Counted from the first letter of the stretch, positions 42,903 through 53,170 are shown. The stretch is DNA of 64,000 nucleotides from Flavobacterium seoulense (GCF_000695795.1 NZ_JNCA01000016.1:203394-267393), one strand, 5' to 3'. Program-made: numbers and translations. Notes: generated from the letters alone by a model not told the origin.

Positions 42903-44777
42903 TTACTTCAGCTCAAAAACATTATTATCCAATTTTACGTCGGCCATTAAACCGCTTGGGTCAATGGTTATTTTTTTGATGCTGTTTTTAGGTTTTCCAA
43001 TACTAAATTCATATTTCGGATTTGCCCAAGCCCAATCGCTCAAAACCGTTCTTTTAATGGCTAGATTGGGATTAGCTTTTTCAAAATACATCATTCGTAA
43101 CGGAATATAAAAACTCTCCACAGTTCCATCAACATATTCTACTTGTAAATCTATTGGCATCGGCATTCTGCCTATTCGTTCTAAATTGACTATCGTTTTT
43201 TCGCCATCTTCTTTTACTGCTGTAATTCCGTAATCAATCGTGTTGGTCGTTTGTGTCCATTCGGTTAAATACCAGTCCAACTGTGCTCCCGAAACTCTTT
43301 CGGCTGTTCGCATAATATCATTTGGCGTAGGATGTTTGAATTTAAAATCGTGATAATACCTTTTAATAGTTTGCGCTAAATTGTCCTGACCAATTAAGTA
43401 ACCTAACTGCGACAGGAAAATACTTCCTTTGATATACGATGAAATACTATAAGGTCGGTTCTCATCAAATCGATCAGCTTGTGTAGTTTGTGGTTGCTCT
43501 TTGCCCGAATTCACTAAATCTACATAAGCGATATAGTTTTGCTTAAACGGATTCTCTACTTTTTTAGCCGCCATTTCATTGGTTACCACATTCTGTACAT
43601 AAGTTGTAAAACCTTCGTCCATCCAAGCGTGTTTTAACTCATTCGACGCTAAAACATGCTGAAACCAGGAATGTCCAAATTCATGCAATGCCGTACCATA
43701 AATTCCCTGAAGCGTTCCATTTCCTAAAATCAGCGTACACATAGCATATTCCATTCCGCCATCGCCACCCTGAATAAAAGAATATTGTTTGTACGGATAA
43801 TCACCAACATGCTTATTTAATAATCGAAGTGCTTCTACCATCAAAGGCTGTACATTTTTCCAATTATCAATTATTTTCGGATTGTTTTTGTATAAAAAAT
43901 GCAAGTCAACATCATTAGGTCCTTTGACTACATCATGCAGGTACTCTTTATCGGCCGCCCAGGTAAAATCATGCACTTGCGGCGCAATAAAATGCCAGGT
44001 TAGATTTTTAGTATTCTTTGGATATTTTACTTCCAATCCTTTTTCCTGATAACCGTGACCTATTTGGTTCGTATTTTGCAAATAACCTGTACCTCCTAAA
44101 ACATAATCTTTATCAATAGTAATTTTTACGTCGAAATTTCCCCAAACGCCATGAAATTCTCTGGCAATATAAGCATCAGTATGCCAGCCTTCAAAATCGA
44201 ATTCGGCCATTTTAGGATACCATTGTGCCATTGAAAGCGCTATTCCTTCTGAATTATTTCTGCCCGAACGACGAATTTGCACCGGAACTTGTCCATCAAA
44301 ATTTAATGTAAAAGTAGTTTTCGAGTTAGGTAAAATTGGCTTAGCCAGAATAACTTCTAAAATAGTTCCGATAGTTTTAGTTTTTGCCTCAACTCCATCC
44401 TGCTTGAAATTACTAATTTTTAAATACCCAATTTCGTTGGGTTTCAAATTAGCAATTCGGTTTTCTCTAACTTCTTTGCCATCAACTTTGGTTTTTTTGA
44501 CCATTCGGGCATCGGCATCTTTAATATTTTGTGATCTAAGATCCATTTCGCTTCCCGGCTGAAAAGCATTATTGTACAAATGAAAAAACACTTTTTTCAA
44601 GGTATCCGAAGAATTATTGGTGTAAACCAATTCCTGATTTCCTTTGTATTGGAAGTTTTTTGCATCCATAAATACTTCCATCTTGTAATCAGCCTGTTGC
44701 TGCCAATATGAAGTATTTTGGGCAACCAAAGAAAAAACACTCAATAAAACCAGCGAGAGTAAAAAAAATTTTCTCAT
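42903..44777 (-). CDS. M1-family metallopeptidase (aminopeptidase N-like)
   Basis: 624 residues from MRKFFLLSLVLLSVFSLVAQ, a clear signal peptide; the frame extends upstream to 44819 but through a terminator hairpin. The zinc site HEFGHSWFQH with the third ligand in WMDEGFTTY is intact, preceded by GGMEYAMCTL, the exopeptidase GxMEN-like motif. It is exported, presumably for peptide digestion in the periplasm or outside the cell. Confidence 0.92.
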   Translation of the reverse strand: MRKFFLLSLVLLSVFSLVAQNTSYWQQQADYKMEVFMDAKNFQYKGNQELVYTNNSSDTLKKVFFHLYNNAFQPGSEMDLRSQNIKDADARMVKKTKVDGKEVRENRIANLKPNEIGYLKISNFKQDGVEAKTKTIGTILEVILAKPILPNSKTTFTLNFDGQVPVQIRRSGRNNSEGIALSMAQWYPKMAEFDFEGWHTDAYIAREFHGVWGNFDVKITIDKDYVLGGTGYLQNTNQIGHGYQEKGLEVKYPKNTKNLTWHFIAPQVHDFTWAADKEYLHDVVKGPNDVDLHFLYKNNPKIIDNWKNVQPLMVEALRLLNKHVGDYPYKQYSFIQGGDGGMEYAMCTLILGNGTLQGIYGTALHEFGHSWFQHVLASNELKHAWMDEGFTTYVQNVVTNEMAAKKVENPFKQNYIAYVDLVNSGKEQPQTTQADRFDENRPYSISSYIKGSIFLSQLGYLIGQDNLAQTIKRYYHDFKFKHPTPNDIMRTAERVSGAQLDWYLTEWTQTTNTIDYGITAVKEDGEKTIVNLERIGRMPMPIDLQVEYVDGTVESFYIPLRMMYFEKANPNLAIKRTVLSDWAWANPKYEFSIGKPKNSIKKITIDPSGLMADVKLDNNVFELK

Positions 44778-44790
44778 TTGTATCAAAATA

Positions 44791-44820
44791 AAAAATGGAA
44801 GGATGTTATGTCCTTCCATT
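44791..44820 (-). terminator. Terminator between S8 and M1 peptidase genes
   Basis: AATGGAAGGA and TCCTTCCATT form a perfect 10-bp stem with a 7-base loop, followed by TTTTTATTTTG on the minus strand. Confidence 0.75.
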
Positions 44821-44839
44821 AGATTAGTATTTTTTGAAA

Positions 44840-46465
44840 TTATTTCTTAGCCATTTCATTTGCCATTAAAATAGCATTGTATGCGTTTACGACTTTTCCA
44901 GTTTTTGATAATTCGTTAAAAGGACGTATATCTTTTGGATTTCCGCCTACAACTACATTTTTATCAATAGCTAAACCTGATTCCATCAAAATGTGTTTTA
45001 CTTGTGAAGCTGATAATTTTGGATAATATGAACGAATTAACGCTGCAACTCCGGCTACATTTGGCGCAGCCATTGAAGTTCCCTGTAAAAACTTATAACT
45101 ATTTTCAGGAGTCGAAGCATAGATTTTTACTCCCGGCGCAAAAACATCAACATTGATTTTTCCAATGTTTGAAAAACGAGCCACAACATTTTTTCCATAC
45201 TCAAAATTTAAAGCACCTACAGTGATTAAATTATCTGAAATCTCTGTTTTTCTGTCTTCAGAATCATTCGGGAAATTATCGAAATAATCAATGTTTTTAG
45301 CATCATTTCCAGCGGCATGAACAATTAAAACATCTTTTTCGGCAGCATATTTTATAGCGTCGAAAACCCAATTTTTATGTGGTGAAAAAGATTTTCCAAA
45401 ACTTCCGTTGATTACTTTTGCCCCATTATCAACAGCATAACGAATAGCAAGAGCGATATCTTTATCATACTCATCTCCATCAGGAACGGCGCGAGCAGTA
45501 AGGATTTCGACATTATTAGCAATTCCGTCACCACCAATATTATTGTTTCTTACCTGAGCAACAATTCCGGCTACGTGAGTTCCATGAAGCGCTTCTTTTT
45601 TGTCTGGTCCAATAACATTATTATTACCATAATTAGTATCTGTAATATCATTAGGATTATCGCCAAGAACTTTTCTGTAATCTTTTACCATACTATCATC
45701 ATTTAAAAGCTCTTCATTCGTTTTTATTTGATTCTGTAGTTCTGTTTTCAAATCAGCAATAGGCATTCCAAAAGAAAACATTCTTTGCATGTACATTTTG
45801 CTTTTTTGAACCAAAGTATCTTTAGAATCAATAGCTTTTAATTCATCTGCGGTGTAAACTTCTTTCCCTAATTGTTTTTGAATTGCTTTATCTGCAGTGT
45901 TTACTTCCGCTAGCATTTGTGTGTAGCGATTCTTATCTTCCTGCGCATCTCCAATTTTCTTATCATACACTTTCTTAGCTTCCTGATAAGTAACTTCGTC
46001 AACTAAAGTTTTGTCTTTAATAATACGCTCGTATTCCAAATGTTCTTTAGTAATATCACCCAGAAAATTCCATCCGTGAATATCATCAACATAACCGTTT
46101 TTATCATCATCAATTCCGTTTCCAGGAATTTCTTTTGGATTAGTCCAAACCACCGATTTTAAATCTTCGTGTTCAATATCTACTCCTGAATCTACAATTC
46201 CCACAATTACTTTTTCCGATTTTCTGTCTTTCAACAATTCAGCATAAGCTCTGTCTACGCTCATTCCCGGAACGGTATCTTTTACAATATCAAAATGATT
46301 CCAACGCTTTAATTGCGTTTCAGTTAAAGCTTTCTTTTTTGTAACATCAACAGGAACTGTAATAGCTGTTAACGATTTATAATTAGGAAGTTGCCTTTGT
46401 GCTCCACAGCCTGCTAAAACTAAGGCTGATAATAAAGGAAGAGATAAGGTTTTAATTGCATTCAT
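44840..46465 (-). CDS. S8-family (subtilisin-like) lipoprotein peptidase
   Basis: 541 residues from MNAIKTLSLPLLSALVLAGCGAQ (lipobox LAGC); the upstream start at 46492 would precede the lipoprotein signal by nine residues. The catalytic triad is complete: Asp in VGIVDSGVDIEHED (about residue 92), His in HGTHVAGIVA (about 294) and Ser in GTSMAAPNVAG. Asp and His are some 200 residues apart, against about 30 in subtilisin, because of a charged helical insertion. Probably anchored in the envelope. Confidence 0.92.
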   Translation of the reverse strand: MNAIKTLSLPLLSALVLAGCGAQRQLPNYKSLTAITVPVDVTKKKALTETQLKRWNHFDIVKDTVPGMSVDRAYAELLKDRKSEKVIVGIVDSGVDIEHEDLKSVVWTNPKEIPGNGIDDDKNGYVDDIHGWNFLGDITKEHLEYERIIKDKTLVDEVTYQEAKKVYDKKIGDAQEDKNRYTQMLAEVNTADKAIQKQLGKEVYTADELKAIDSKDTLVQKSKMYMQRMFSFGMPIADLKTELQNQIKTNEELLNDDSMVKDYRKVLGDNPNDITDTNYGNNNVIGPDKKEALHGTHVAGIVAQVRNNNIGGDGIANNVEILTARAVPDGDEYDKDIALAIRYAVDNGAKVINGSFGKSFSPHKNWVFDAIKYAAEKDVLIVHAAGNDAKNIDYFDNFPNDSEDRKTEISDNLITVGALNFEYGKNVVARFSNIGKINVDVFAPGVKIYASTPENSYKFLQGTSMAAPNVAGVAALIRSYYPKLSASQVKHILMESGLAIDKNVVVGGNPKDIRPFNELSKTGKVVNAYNAILMANEMAKK

Positions 46466-46611
46466 GTACATTAATTGTTTAATCCATTTCAAATATAGAT
46501 TAAAAATAAATTTCCTATTCTAAAAAAATCAGGATTAACACTAGATTAAGACATTCATACTTGTTATTGAGTATGTTTTATGGCGACAGAATACCAGAAT
46601 TAAATACAACT

Positions 46612-47754
46612 TTAAAAAATTGCCTCTTTAATTCTTTTTCTAATAGAAGCTTTATAATCTTTAGGATAAGTTCTGTTACCCAGAAAAACATCAGTCATCG
46701 CATCTGAAAAAGCCTGCCCGTATTTTTTAATGATAATGTTACGTAAGGCTTTTTTATTGTAGAAAAATTTAGCCACAATCACCCCTGTTTTAATTTCAGG
46801 CAAAATACTCTGTTCTAATTTTTCCTGATACAATTTGGCTGCTTTATCTGGATCAAGCTTACTTTCAATGATAGATTTAGCTGCTAAAATACCGCTTACT
46901 ATAGCATTCGAAATACCTTCGGCAACAATAGGATCCGCAAATCCAGCCGAATCTCCAATTAAAAATACATTTTTTTGAACAAAAGTATCTGTTCTGGGAG
47001 AAACCGGAATTACAAATCCATGAGCATCTTCGCTTAGAATTTCGGTAATTCCCAAAACTTTTAAATATTCGGCATAATATTTTTTCAAATCCATCTTTTC
47101 CTTGTTTTTGACAAAAACACCAACTCCTATCGACAGATGATTTTTCTTGGGAAAACACCAGGCATAACCATAAGGAATGGCATCTACATCAAAACGGACA
47201 TTTTTAGACAATCGTTCAAAATCAGCCTGGGGCACTTCAACTTCATATTCCAAAGCAGGAATAATCGTTCTGGTTTCCTGCCAGCCCGCCATCTTAGCCA
47301 CCGGACTTAGTGCTCCGTCTCCCGCAATGATAAATTTAGCTTTCACATCCCCTTCAGAAGTATGAATGGTTTGTATATCGCCAAAAGTAATATCTTCAAC
47401 TTTGTGATTTTGCAATAAGGTTACTCCATTTTCTTTAGCTTTTTCTACAATTAAATTATCAAAAGCATCACGCATAATCATACTTATTATGGGCTGATCT
47501 CTTTTAGAAGTAACTTTTATCGCAGTATTTGCAAAATAAGTATCTACTTCGTAGAATTCTTTTTCAACTGCCGATGAAACGTCAAAAGGAAGTGTTTTTC
47601 TCCCTCTGTACACTAAACCTCCACCACAGGTTTTATATCGGGGTAAAGTTTCTTTTTCAATAATTACGGTCGAAATTCCGCTTTTAGACAATTCAAAAGC
47701 TGCAGAAGCTCCTGCAGGTCCACTACCTATTATGGCTACATCAAATGAGTTCAT
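46612..47754 (-). CDS. Geranylgeranyl-reductase-family FAD oxidoreductase
   Basis: 380 residues. The N-terminal FAD motif AIIGSGPAGASAAFELSKSG with EKE at the end of the second strand, PRYKTCGGGL, and the second FAD motif FLIGDSAGFADPIVAEGISNA are characteristic of the geranylgeranyl reductase family (PF01494-related). Members saturate isoprenoid chains; in Bacteroidota the substrate is not established to my knowledge. Cytosolic or membrane-associated. Single gene. Confidence 0.88.
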   Translation of the reverse strand: MNSFDVAIIGSGPAGASAAFELSKSGISTVIIEKETLPRYKTCGGGLVYRGRKTLPFDVSSAVEKEFYEVDTYFANTAIKVTSKRDQPIISMIMRDAFDNLIVEKAKENGVTLLQNHKVEDITFGDIQTIHTSEGDVKAKFIIAGDGALSPVAKMAGWQETRTIIPALEYEVEVPQADFERLSKNVRFDVDAIPYGYAWCFPKKNHLSIGVGVFVKNKEKMDLKKYYAEYLKVLGITEILSEDAHGFVIPVSPRTDTFVQKNVFLIGDSAGFADPIVAEGISNAIVSGILAAKSIIESKLDPDKAAKLYQEKLEQSILPEIKTGVIVAKFFYNKKALRNIIIKKYGQAFSDAMTDVFLGNRTYPKDYKASIRKRIKEAIF

Positions 47755-47822
47755 TCGTTTTTTTTCAAAACTAAATTAATCCTTACTAAAAACAAAATAT
47801 TAATTCCAAATTTCATTTCTTA

Positions 47823-48680
47823 TTAAAGTATTTCATCACAAGAAAAAACAGTATCCAAACGCACTCCTTTCTCGGTATGTTTAACTGTAATTATTGGATT
47901 ATGAGCATCGTGTTCCAGAAATAAATAATAATTATTATCAGCCGCAGTATTCATGAATTTTGTTTTCTCATCCATTGTTAACAGTGGTCTGGTGTCGTAG
48001 CCCATCACATAAGGAATAGGAATATGTCCGACTGTTGGTAATAAATCAGCACAAAAAACGATAGTTTTTTCTTTATAATTAATATACGGAATCATCTGTT
48101 TTTCGGTATGTCCGTCGGCAAAGAAAATCCCAAAACCTAACTCCGATTCTTTCACAAAATCACCTGAAGATCTTTCGACAAAATTAAGTTGACCACTTTC
48201 CTGCATTGGCAAAATATTCTCAGATAAAAAGGAAGCTTTTTCTCTTGAATTAGGTTCGGTTGCCCATTGCCAATGATTTTCATTCGACCAAAATTTAGCA
48301 TTTTTAAAAGCAGGTTCATAAGCTGTTTTATCGTTATTCCATTGAATAGCACCGCCGCAATGATCAAAATGCAAATGGGTTAAAAAAACATCGGTAATAT
48401 CATCGCGATGAAAACCGTATTTAGCCAAAGAGCCATCCATAGAATGCGTTCCCCAAAGCGAATAGTAACCAAAAAATTTCTCCGATTGTTTGTTTCCCAT
48501 TCCGGTATCAATCAAGATCAGTCGGTTACCATCTTCAATTAACAAACTTCGCGCAGCTATATCTATTAAATTATTAGCATCTGCCGGATTGGTTTTGTTC
48601 CAAATGATTTTAGGAACTACACCAAACATAGCGCCTCCGTCTAATTTAAAATTTCCTGTTTCTATCGGGTAAAGTTTCAT
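47823..48680 (-). CDS. Metallo-beta-lactamase-fold hydrolase
   Basis: 285 residues, no signal peptide. The zinc motif is THLHFDHCGG, with an Asp in LIDTGMGNK, a later His in FADGHTEKQM and the terminal EHDAHNPI. The arrangement resembles AHL-lactonase/AttM-type MBL proteins, but the substrate cannot be inferred. Monocistronic, next to the suf locus in divergent orientation. Confidence 0.88.
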   Translation of the reverse strand: MKLYPIETGNFKLDGGAMFGVVPKIIWNKTNPADANNLIDIAARSLLIEDGNRLILIDTGMGNKQSEKFFGYYSLWGTHSMDGSLAKYGFHRDDITDVFLTHLHFDHCGGAIQWNNDKTAYEPAFKNAKFWSNENHWQWATEPNSREKASFLSENILPMQESGQLNFVERSSGDFVKESELGFGIFFADGHTEKQMIPYINYKEKTIVFCADLLPTVGHIPIPYVMGYDTRPLLTMDEKTKFMNTAADNNYYLFLEHDAHNPIITVKHTEKGVRLDTVFSCDEIL

Positions 48681-48816
48681 ATTGCTTTTTTAAAAAATTC
48701 TCAACTAATTAGCATTGGCAATTTAATAATATTGAAAATAGGACTAGGTCGAAAACAACAATTTATTTAGTAAAAAAATCAAAATAAAACATATTCATTC
48801 TAAATAGAAACAACAA

Positions 48817-48846
48817 ATAACTAATATCTATTTGGTTATTAGTTAT
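48817..48846. promoter_or_regulatory. Perfect 10-10-10 inverted repeat upstream of suf promoter
   Basis: ATAACTAATA (48817-48826), a 10-bp spacer, and TATTAGTTAT (48837-48846). The half-site centres are 20 bp apart, two helical turns, and the repeat ends 14 bp before the promoter -33 element. This is the expected place for an activator or repressor of the suf genes. Confidence 0.55.
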
Positions 48847-48860
48847 AAAAATGTTATCTA

Positions 48861-48892
48861 TTGTGCAATACGGTTTTTATGCACTATCTTTG
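48861..48892 (+). promoter_or_regulatory. suf operon promoter (TTG - 21 bp - TATCTTTG)
   Basis: TTG at 48861-48863 and TATCTTTG at 48885-48892 match both halves of the Bacteroidota consensus, 28 bases before the sufA ATG. Confidence 0.75.
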
Positions 48893-48920
48893 CTGATAAT
48901 TTAGACAAAATCAACACACA

Positions 48921-49250
48921 ATGATAAAGGTTTCTGATACTGCCAAAAAGAAAATCATCTCCTTAATGGAAGAGGATGGTTTTGATGCCGCCACAGATTA
49001 TGTAAGAGTAGGTGTTAAAAGCGGCGGATGTTCGGGCTTATCCTATGATTTAAAGTTCGACAAAAACAAAGGTGACGATGATAAAATATTCGTCGATAAC
49101 GACATTACTATTGCGGTAGAAAAAAAGTCTTTTCTCTATCTGGCAGGAACTATTCTTGAGTTCTCAGGCGGATTAAATGGTAAAGGATTTGTTTTCAACA
49201 ACCCAAATGCAACCAGAACTTGCGGATGCGGAGAAAGTTTCTCTCTTTAA
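48921..49250 (+). CDS. sufA: A-type iron-sulfur carrier/assembly protein
   Basis: 109 residues. The three conserved cysteines of the IscA/SufA/ErpA family are visible in KSGGCSGLSYDL (near residue 36) and the C-terminal TCGCGESFSL. It receives nascent Fe-S clusters from the SufBCD scaffold and passes them to apoproteins. First gene of the suf operon with a full promoter and upstream inverted repeat. Confidence 0.95.
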   Translation: MIKVSDTAKKKIISLMEEDGFDAATDYVRVGVKSGGCSGLSYDLKFDKNKGDDDKIFVDNDITIAVEKKSFLYLAGTILEFSGGLNGKGFVFNNPNATRTCGCGESFSL

Positions 49251-49347
49251 AAAAATAAACTATTGAAAAATTAAAAGATTTAAAGATTCAGAAAATGTTT
49301 TACTATTTTGAACATTTGCTTTTTTATCTCTTTCAATACTATAAAAA

Positions 49348-50796
49348 ATGAGTAAATACACAGAAGACGATTTAAAAATCGAACTCGAAAACAAAGAGTA
49401 CGAATACGGATTTTATACCAATTTAGAATCGGAGACGTTTCCTATTGGTTTAAATGAAGACATTGTTCGTGCTATTTCACAAAAGAAAGGCGAACCACAA
49501 TGGATGACCGATTGGCGTATTGAAGCTTTCAGAGCGTGGGAAGAAATGATAGAACCAGAATGGGCTAATGTACATTATACCAAACCTGATTTCCAAGCCA
49601 TTTCTTATTATTCTGCACCAAAAACGGTAGATCCAAATAAAACGCTTGACGATGTGGATCCAGAGCTTTTAGAAATGTATAAAAAATTGGGGATTTCTGT
49701 CGATGAGCAAAAAATGATGAATAATGTAGCCATGGACATTGTTGTTGACTCTGTTTCGGTAGCTACTACATTCAAAAAAACATTAGGCGAAAAAGGAATT
49801 ATCTTCATGAGTATTTCTGAAGCTATTAAGGAGCATCCTGAATTAGTTCGCAAATATTTAGGAACTGTTGTTCCTCAAAAAGACAATTTCTATGCAGCAT
49901 TAAACTCAGCTGTTTTCTCTGATGGATCTTTTTGTTATATTCCAAAAGGCGTAAAATGCCCTATGGAACTTTCGACTTATTTCCGTATCAATCAGGCGGG
50001 AACAGGACAATTTGAAAGAACATTAGTTATTGCCGATGAAGGAAGCTACGTTTCTTACCTTGAAGGATGTACTGCGCCAAGTCGTGATGAAAATCAATTA
50101 CACGCTGCTGTGGTTGAATTAATCGCCTTAGATGATGCCGAAATTAAATATTCTACTGTTCAAAACTGGTTTCCTGGAAACAAAGATGGAAAAGGCGGGG
50201 TTTTCAATTTTGTAACCAAAAGAGGTTTGTGCGAAACAAACGCTAAAATTTCATGGACACAGGTGGAAACTGGTTCAGCTGTAACCTGGAAATATCCTTC
50301 TTGTGTATTAAAAGGAGATAATTCAGTTGGAGAATTTTATTCAATTGCTGTAACTAATAATTTCCAACAAGCCGATACCGGAACTAAAATGATTCATTTA
50401 GGTAAAAACACTAAATCTACCATTATTTCTAAAGGTATTTCGGCAGGAAAATCACAAAATAGCTATAGAGGATTAGTGCAAATTAGTCCACGTGCTGAAA
50501 ATGCTCGTAACTTCTCTCAATGTGACTCGTTATTGATGGGTAACAATTGTGGGGCACATACTTTCCCTTACATCGAAAGTAAAAATCCATCTGCTAAAAT
50601 TGAGCACGAAGCAACTACATCTAAAATTGGAGAAGACCAGGTTTTCTATTGCAATCAACGTGGAATTCCAACTGAAAAAGCCATTGCCTTAATTGTAAAT
50701 GGTTTCAGTAAAGATGTATTAAACAAGTTGCCAATGGAATTTGCCGTTGAAGCACAAAAATTATTAGAAATTTCTCTTGAAGGATCAGTAGGATAA
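49348..50796 (+). CDS. sufB: Fe-S scaffold subunit SufB
   Basis: 482 residues, normal length. Contains the family segments [15 protein letters not shown] [64 protein letters not shown] and the C-terminal [22 protein letters not shown] with the cluster-ligand cysteine and glutamate region. It forms the SufB-SufC2-SufD complex that assembles Fe-S clusters in the cytosol. Confidence 0.97.
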   Translation: MSKYTEDDLKIELENKEYEYGFYTNLESETFPIGLNEDIVRAISQKKGEPQWMTDWRIEAFRAWEEMIEPEWANVHYTKPDFQAISYYSAPKTVDPNKTLDDVDPELLEMYKKLGISVDEQKMMNNVAMDIVVDSVSVATTFKKTLGEKGIIFMSISEAIKEHPELVRKYLGTVVPQKDNFYAALNSAVFSDGSFCYIPKGVKCPMELSTYFRINQAGTGQFERTLVIADEGSYVSYLEGCTAPSRDENQLHAAVVELIALDDAEIKYSTVQNWFPGNKDGKGGVFNFVTKRGLCETNAKISWTQVETGSAVTWKYPSCVLKGDNSVGEFYSIAVTNNFQQADTGTKMIHLGKNTKSTIISKGISAGKSQNSYRGLVQISPRAENARNFSQCDSLLMGNNCGAHTFPYIESKNPSAKIEHEATTSKIGEDQVFYCNQRGIPTEKAIALIVNGFSKDVLNKLPMEFAVEAQKLLEISLEGSVG

Positions 50797-50830
50797 TCTT
50801 TTTAAGACTTTATATCAAAACAAAACATTT

Positions 50831-51583
50831 ATGTTATCAATAAAAAATCTACACGCCTCAATAGGTGATAAAGAAATTCTTAAAGGAATTGATTTAGAAG
50901 TAAAAGCAGGGGAAATCCATGCGATAATGGGACCAAATGGAGCTGGAAAAAGTACACTTTCGGCAATTATTGCCGGAAACGAAAATTATGAAGTAACCGA
51001 AGGTGAAATTATATTAGACAATGAAGACATCTCTGAATTAGCTCCTGAAGAAAGAGCACATAAAGGAGTTTTTCTTTCGTTCCAATATCCTGTAGAAATT
51101 CCGGGAGTTTCGGTAACTAACTTCATGAAAACAGCTATTAACGAAACCCGTAAAGCTAATGGTCAGGAAGAAATGCCAGCTAACGAAATGTTGAAAGTTA
51201 TTCGTGAAAAATCAGAATTACTAGAAATCGATCGTAAATTCTTGTCTCGTTCTCTTAATGAAGGTTTCTCTGGTGGAGAGAAAAAACGTAATGAGATTTT
51301 TCAAATGGCAATGCTTGAGCCTAAATTAGCCATTCTTGACGAAACTGATTCTGGATTAGATATTGATGCTTTACGAATTGTTGCTAATGGAGTTAACAAA
51401 TTGAAAAGCGATAAAAATGCCATTATCGTAATTACACACTACCAAAGATTATTAGATTATATCGTTCCTGATTTTGTTCATGTTTTACACAATGGAAAAA
51501 TTGTAAAATCTGGTGATGCCAGCCTTGCCTTAGAATTAGAAGAAAAAGGATACGACTGGATTAAACAAGAACAAGAAGCGTAA
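50831..51583 (+). CDS. sufC: SufC ATPase of the SufBCD complex
   Basis: 250 residues, ABC-type ATPase. Walker A MGPNGAGKSTL is at residues 34-44, followed by the Q-loop FQYPVEIPG, signature GFSGGEKKRNE, and Walker B AILDETDSGLD. It drives conformational change of the SufB-SufD scaffold. 34 bp from sufB, same operon. Confidence 0.97.
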   Translation: MLSIKNLHASIGDKEILKGIDLEVKAGEIHAIMGPNGAGKSTLSAIIAGNENYEVTEGEIILDNEDISELAPEERAHKGVFLSFQYPVEIPGVSVTNFMKTAINETRKANGQEEMPANEMLKVIREKSELLEIDRKFLSRSLNEGFSGGEKKRNEIFQMAMLEPKLAILDETDSGLDIDALRIVANGVNKLKSDKNAIIVITHYQRLLDYIVPDFVHVLHNGKIVKSGDASLALELEEKGYDWIKQEQEA

Positions 51584-51587
51584 AATT

Positions 51588-51636
51588 AGTTTGCAGTTTA
51601 CAGTTTGTAAAACTTATAACTCCTAACTTATAACTA
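51588..51636. repeat. Intergenic repeat words between sufC and sufD
   Basis: AGTTTGCAGTTTACAGTTTGTAAAAC followed by TTATAACTCCTAACTTATAACTAC, i.e. 7-bp words with partial complementarity, filling the sufC-sufD gap. Confidence 0.55.
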
Positions 51637-51641
51637 CAAAA

Positions 51642-52958
51642 ATGGAATTAAAAGAAAAATTAATCTCATCGTTCATGGCCTTTGAAGAGCGCATTGATGT
51701 TCATTCAGAACTACATGATTTGAGAACTTCGGCTCTTAAGAACTTTGAAACAAAAGGCTTCCCTACTAAAAAAGAAGAAGCTTGGAAATACACTTCGCTA
51801 AATGCCATTCTAAAAAATGACTTTACCGTTTTTCCTAAAAAAGACAGTGCTATAGAATTTAGCCAAGTAAAAAAATACTTTATTAACGAAATTGACACGT
51901 ATAAAGTAGTTTTTATTGACGGAATTTTTAGTTCGCACTTATCTTCTACAACACACGACGGAATTGATGTTTGTTTAATGTCTTCGGCATTGACAAAACC
52001 AAAATACAAAATGGTTATTGATACTTACTTTAACCAAATTGCAAGTAAAGATGATAGCTTAACTTCGTTAAATACCGCTTTTGCCTGCGAAGGTGCTTAC
52101 ATCAATATACCAAAAAGCAAAGTAGCTGATAAACCTATTGAAATCATGTATTTCTCAACAGGAAACGAATCGGCATTGATGGTGCAACCAAGAAACTTAG
52201 TAATTGTAGGCGAGAATTCTCATGTGCAAATTATTGAACGTCATCAAAGTTTAAGTGAAAATCCAGTCCTGACCAATTCAGTTACCGAAATTTTTGCTCA
52301 AAAACGTGCTATTGTAGATTATTACAAAATACAAAATGACAGCCACGAAGCCAACCTGATTGACAATACCTATGTTTCTCAACAGAAAGAAAGTCATGCT
52401 TCTGTACATACTTTTTCTTTTGGTGGAAACCTAACAAGAAACAATTTGAATTTCTATCATTTTGGCGAAAGATTGACAAGTACCTTAAACGGAATCACAA
52501 TCATTGGCGAAAAACAACATGTTGATCATTATACTTTAGTAAATCATGCTGAGCCAAATTGTGAGAGTTTCCAGGATTATAAAGGAATTTTCTCTGATCG
52601 CTCCACAGGAGTTTTCAACGGAAAAGTATTTGTAGAAAAAGAAGCTCAAAAAACAAATGCTTTCCAAAAAAGCAATAACATTTTATTGAGCGATAAAGCT
52701 ACAATCAATGCAAAACCACAATTGGAAATTTTTGCTGATGATGTAAAATGTTCTCACGGATGTACCGTAGGTCAATTAGACGAAACCGCTTTATTCTACA
52801 TGCAACAAAGAGGTATTCCTAAAAAAGAAGCTAAAGCTTTATTGATGTACGCTTTCTCTAATGCAGTTATCGAAAACATCAAAATACCAGAATTAAAACA
52901 AAGAATCACCACTATTATCGCTATGAAATTAGGCGTAAAATTGGGATTTGATTTATAG
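51642..52958 (+). CDS. sufD: Fe-S scaffold subunit SufD
   Basis: 438 residues. The N-terminal region PTKKEEAWKYTSL, and the SufBD core with GENSHVQIIERH, SFQDYKGIFSDRSTGVFNGKV and the C-terminal CSHGCTVGQLDETALFYMQQRGIP, match SufD; the last includes the cluster-assembly cysteine/His region. Pairs with SufB. Followed by a terminator, so sufS starts a new transcript. Confidence 0.96.
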   Translation: MELKEKLISSFMAFEERIDVHSELHDLRTSALKNFETKGFPTKKEEAWKYTSLNAILKNDFTVFPKKDSAIEFSQVKKYFINEIDTYKVVFIDGIFSSHLSSTTHDGIDVCLMSSALTKPKYKMVIDTYFNQIASKDDSLTSLNTAFACEGAYINIPKSKVADKPIEIMYFSTGNESALMVQPRNLVIVGENSHVQIIERHQSLSENPVLTNSVTEIFAQKRAIVDYYKIQNDSHEANLIDNTYVSQQKESHASVHTFSFGGNLTRNNLNFYHFGERLTSTLNGITIIGEKQHVDHYTLVNHAEPNCESFQDYKGIFSDRSTGVFNGKVFVEKEAQKTNAFQKSNNILLSDKATINAKPQLEIFADDVKCSHGCTVGQLDETALFYMQQRGIPKKEAKALLMYAFSNAVIENIKIPELKQRITTIIAMKLGVKLGFDL

Positions 52959-52975
52959 TTTTAAACAAATTGATA

Positions 52976-53015
52976 CAAAAAGGGCACAGAGTTTTACTAA
53001 ACTTTGTGCCTTTTG
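52976..53015 (+). terminator. Hairpin terminator after sufD
   Basis: AAAAAGGGCACAGAGTTTTAC pairs with TAAACTTTGTGCCTTTTG, a long stem with one bulge, then a T-rich tail. It splits the suf locus into sufABCD and a second transcript from sufS. Confidence 0.75.
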
Positions 53016-53138
53016 TGATTTTATAAAATTCAGATCACAGCTATTCTGTTTTAGTATTAAAAAGCCTTTCAATAAATTAAACTGATACTACAATCAATCA
53101 AAACAAACAATTCGGGCAAAAAACAATTTTAGTTTTAG

Positions 53139-53146
53139 TACTTTTG
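53139..53146 (+). promoter_or_regulatory. -7 promoter element for sufS transcript
   Basis: TACTTTTG (TAnnTTTG) 25 bases before the sufS ATG; no TTG at the proper spacing. It supports a separate sufS transcription unit. Confidence 0.55.
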
Positions 53147-53170
53147 TAATACCATTTTTTCAACATAATT

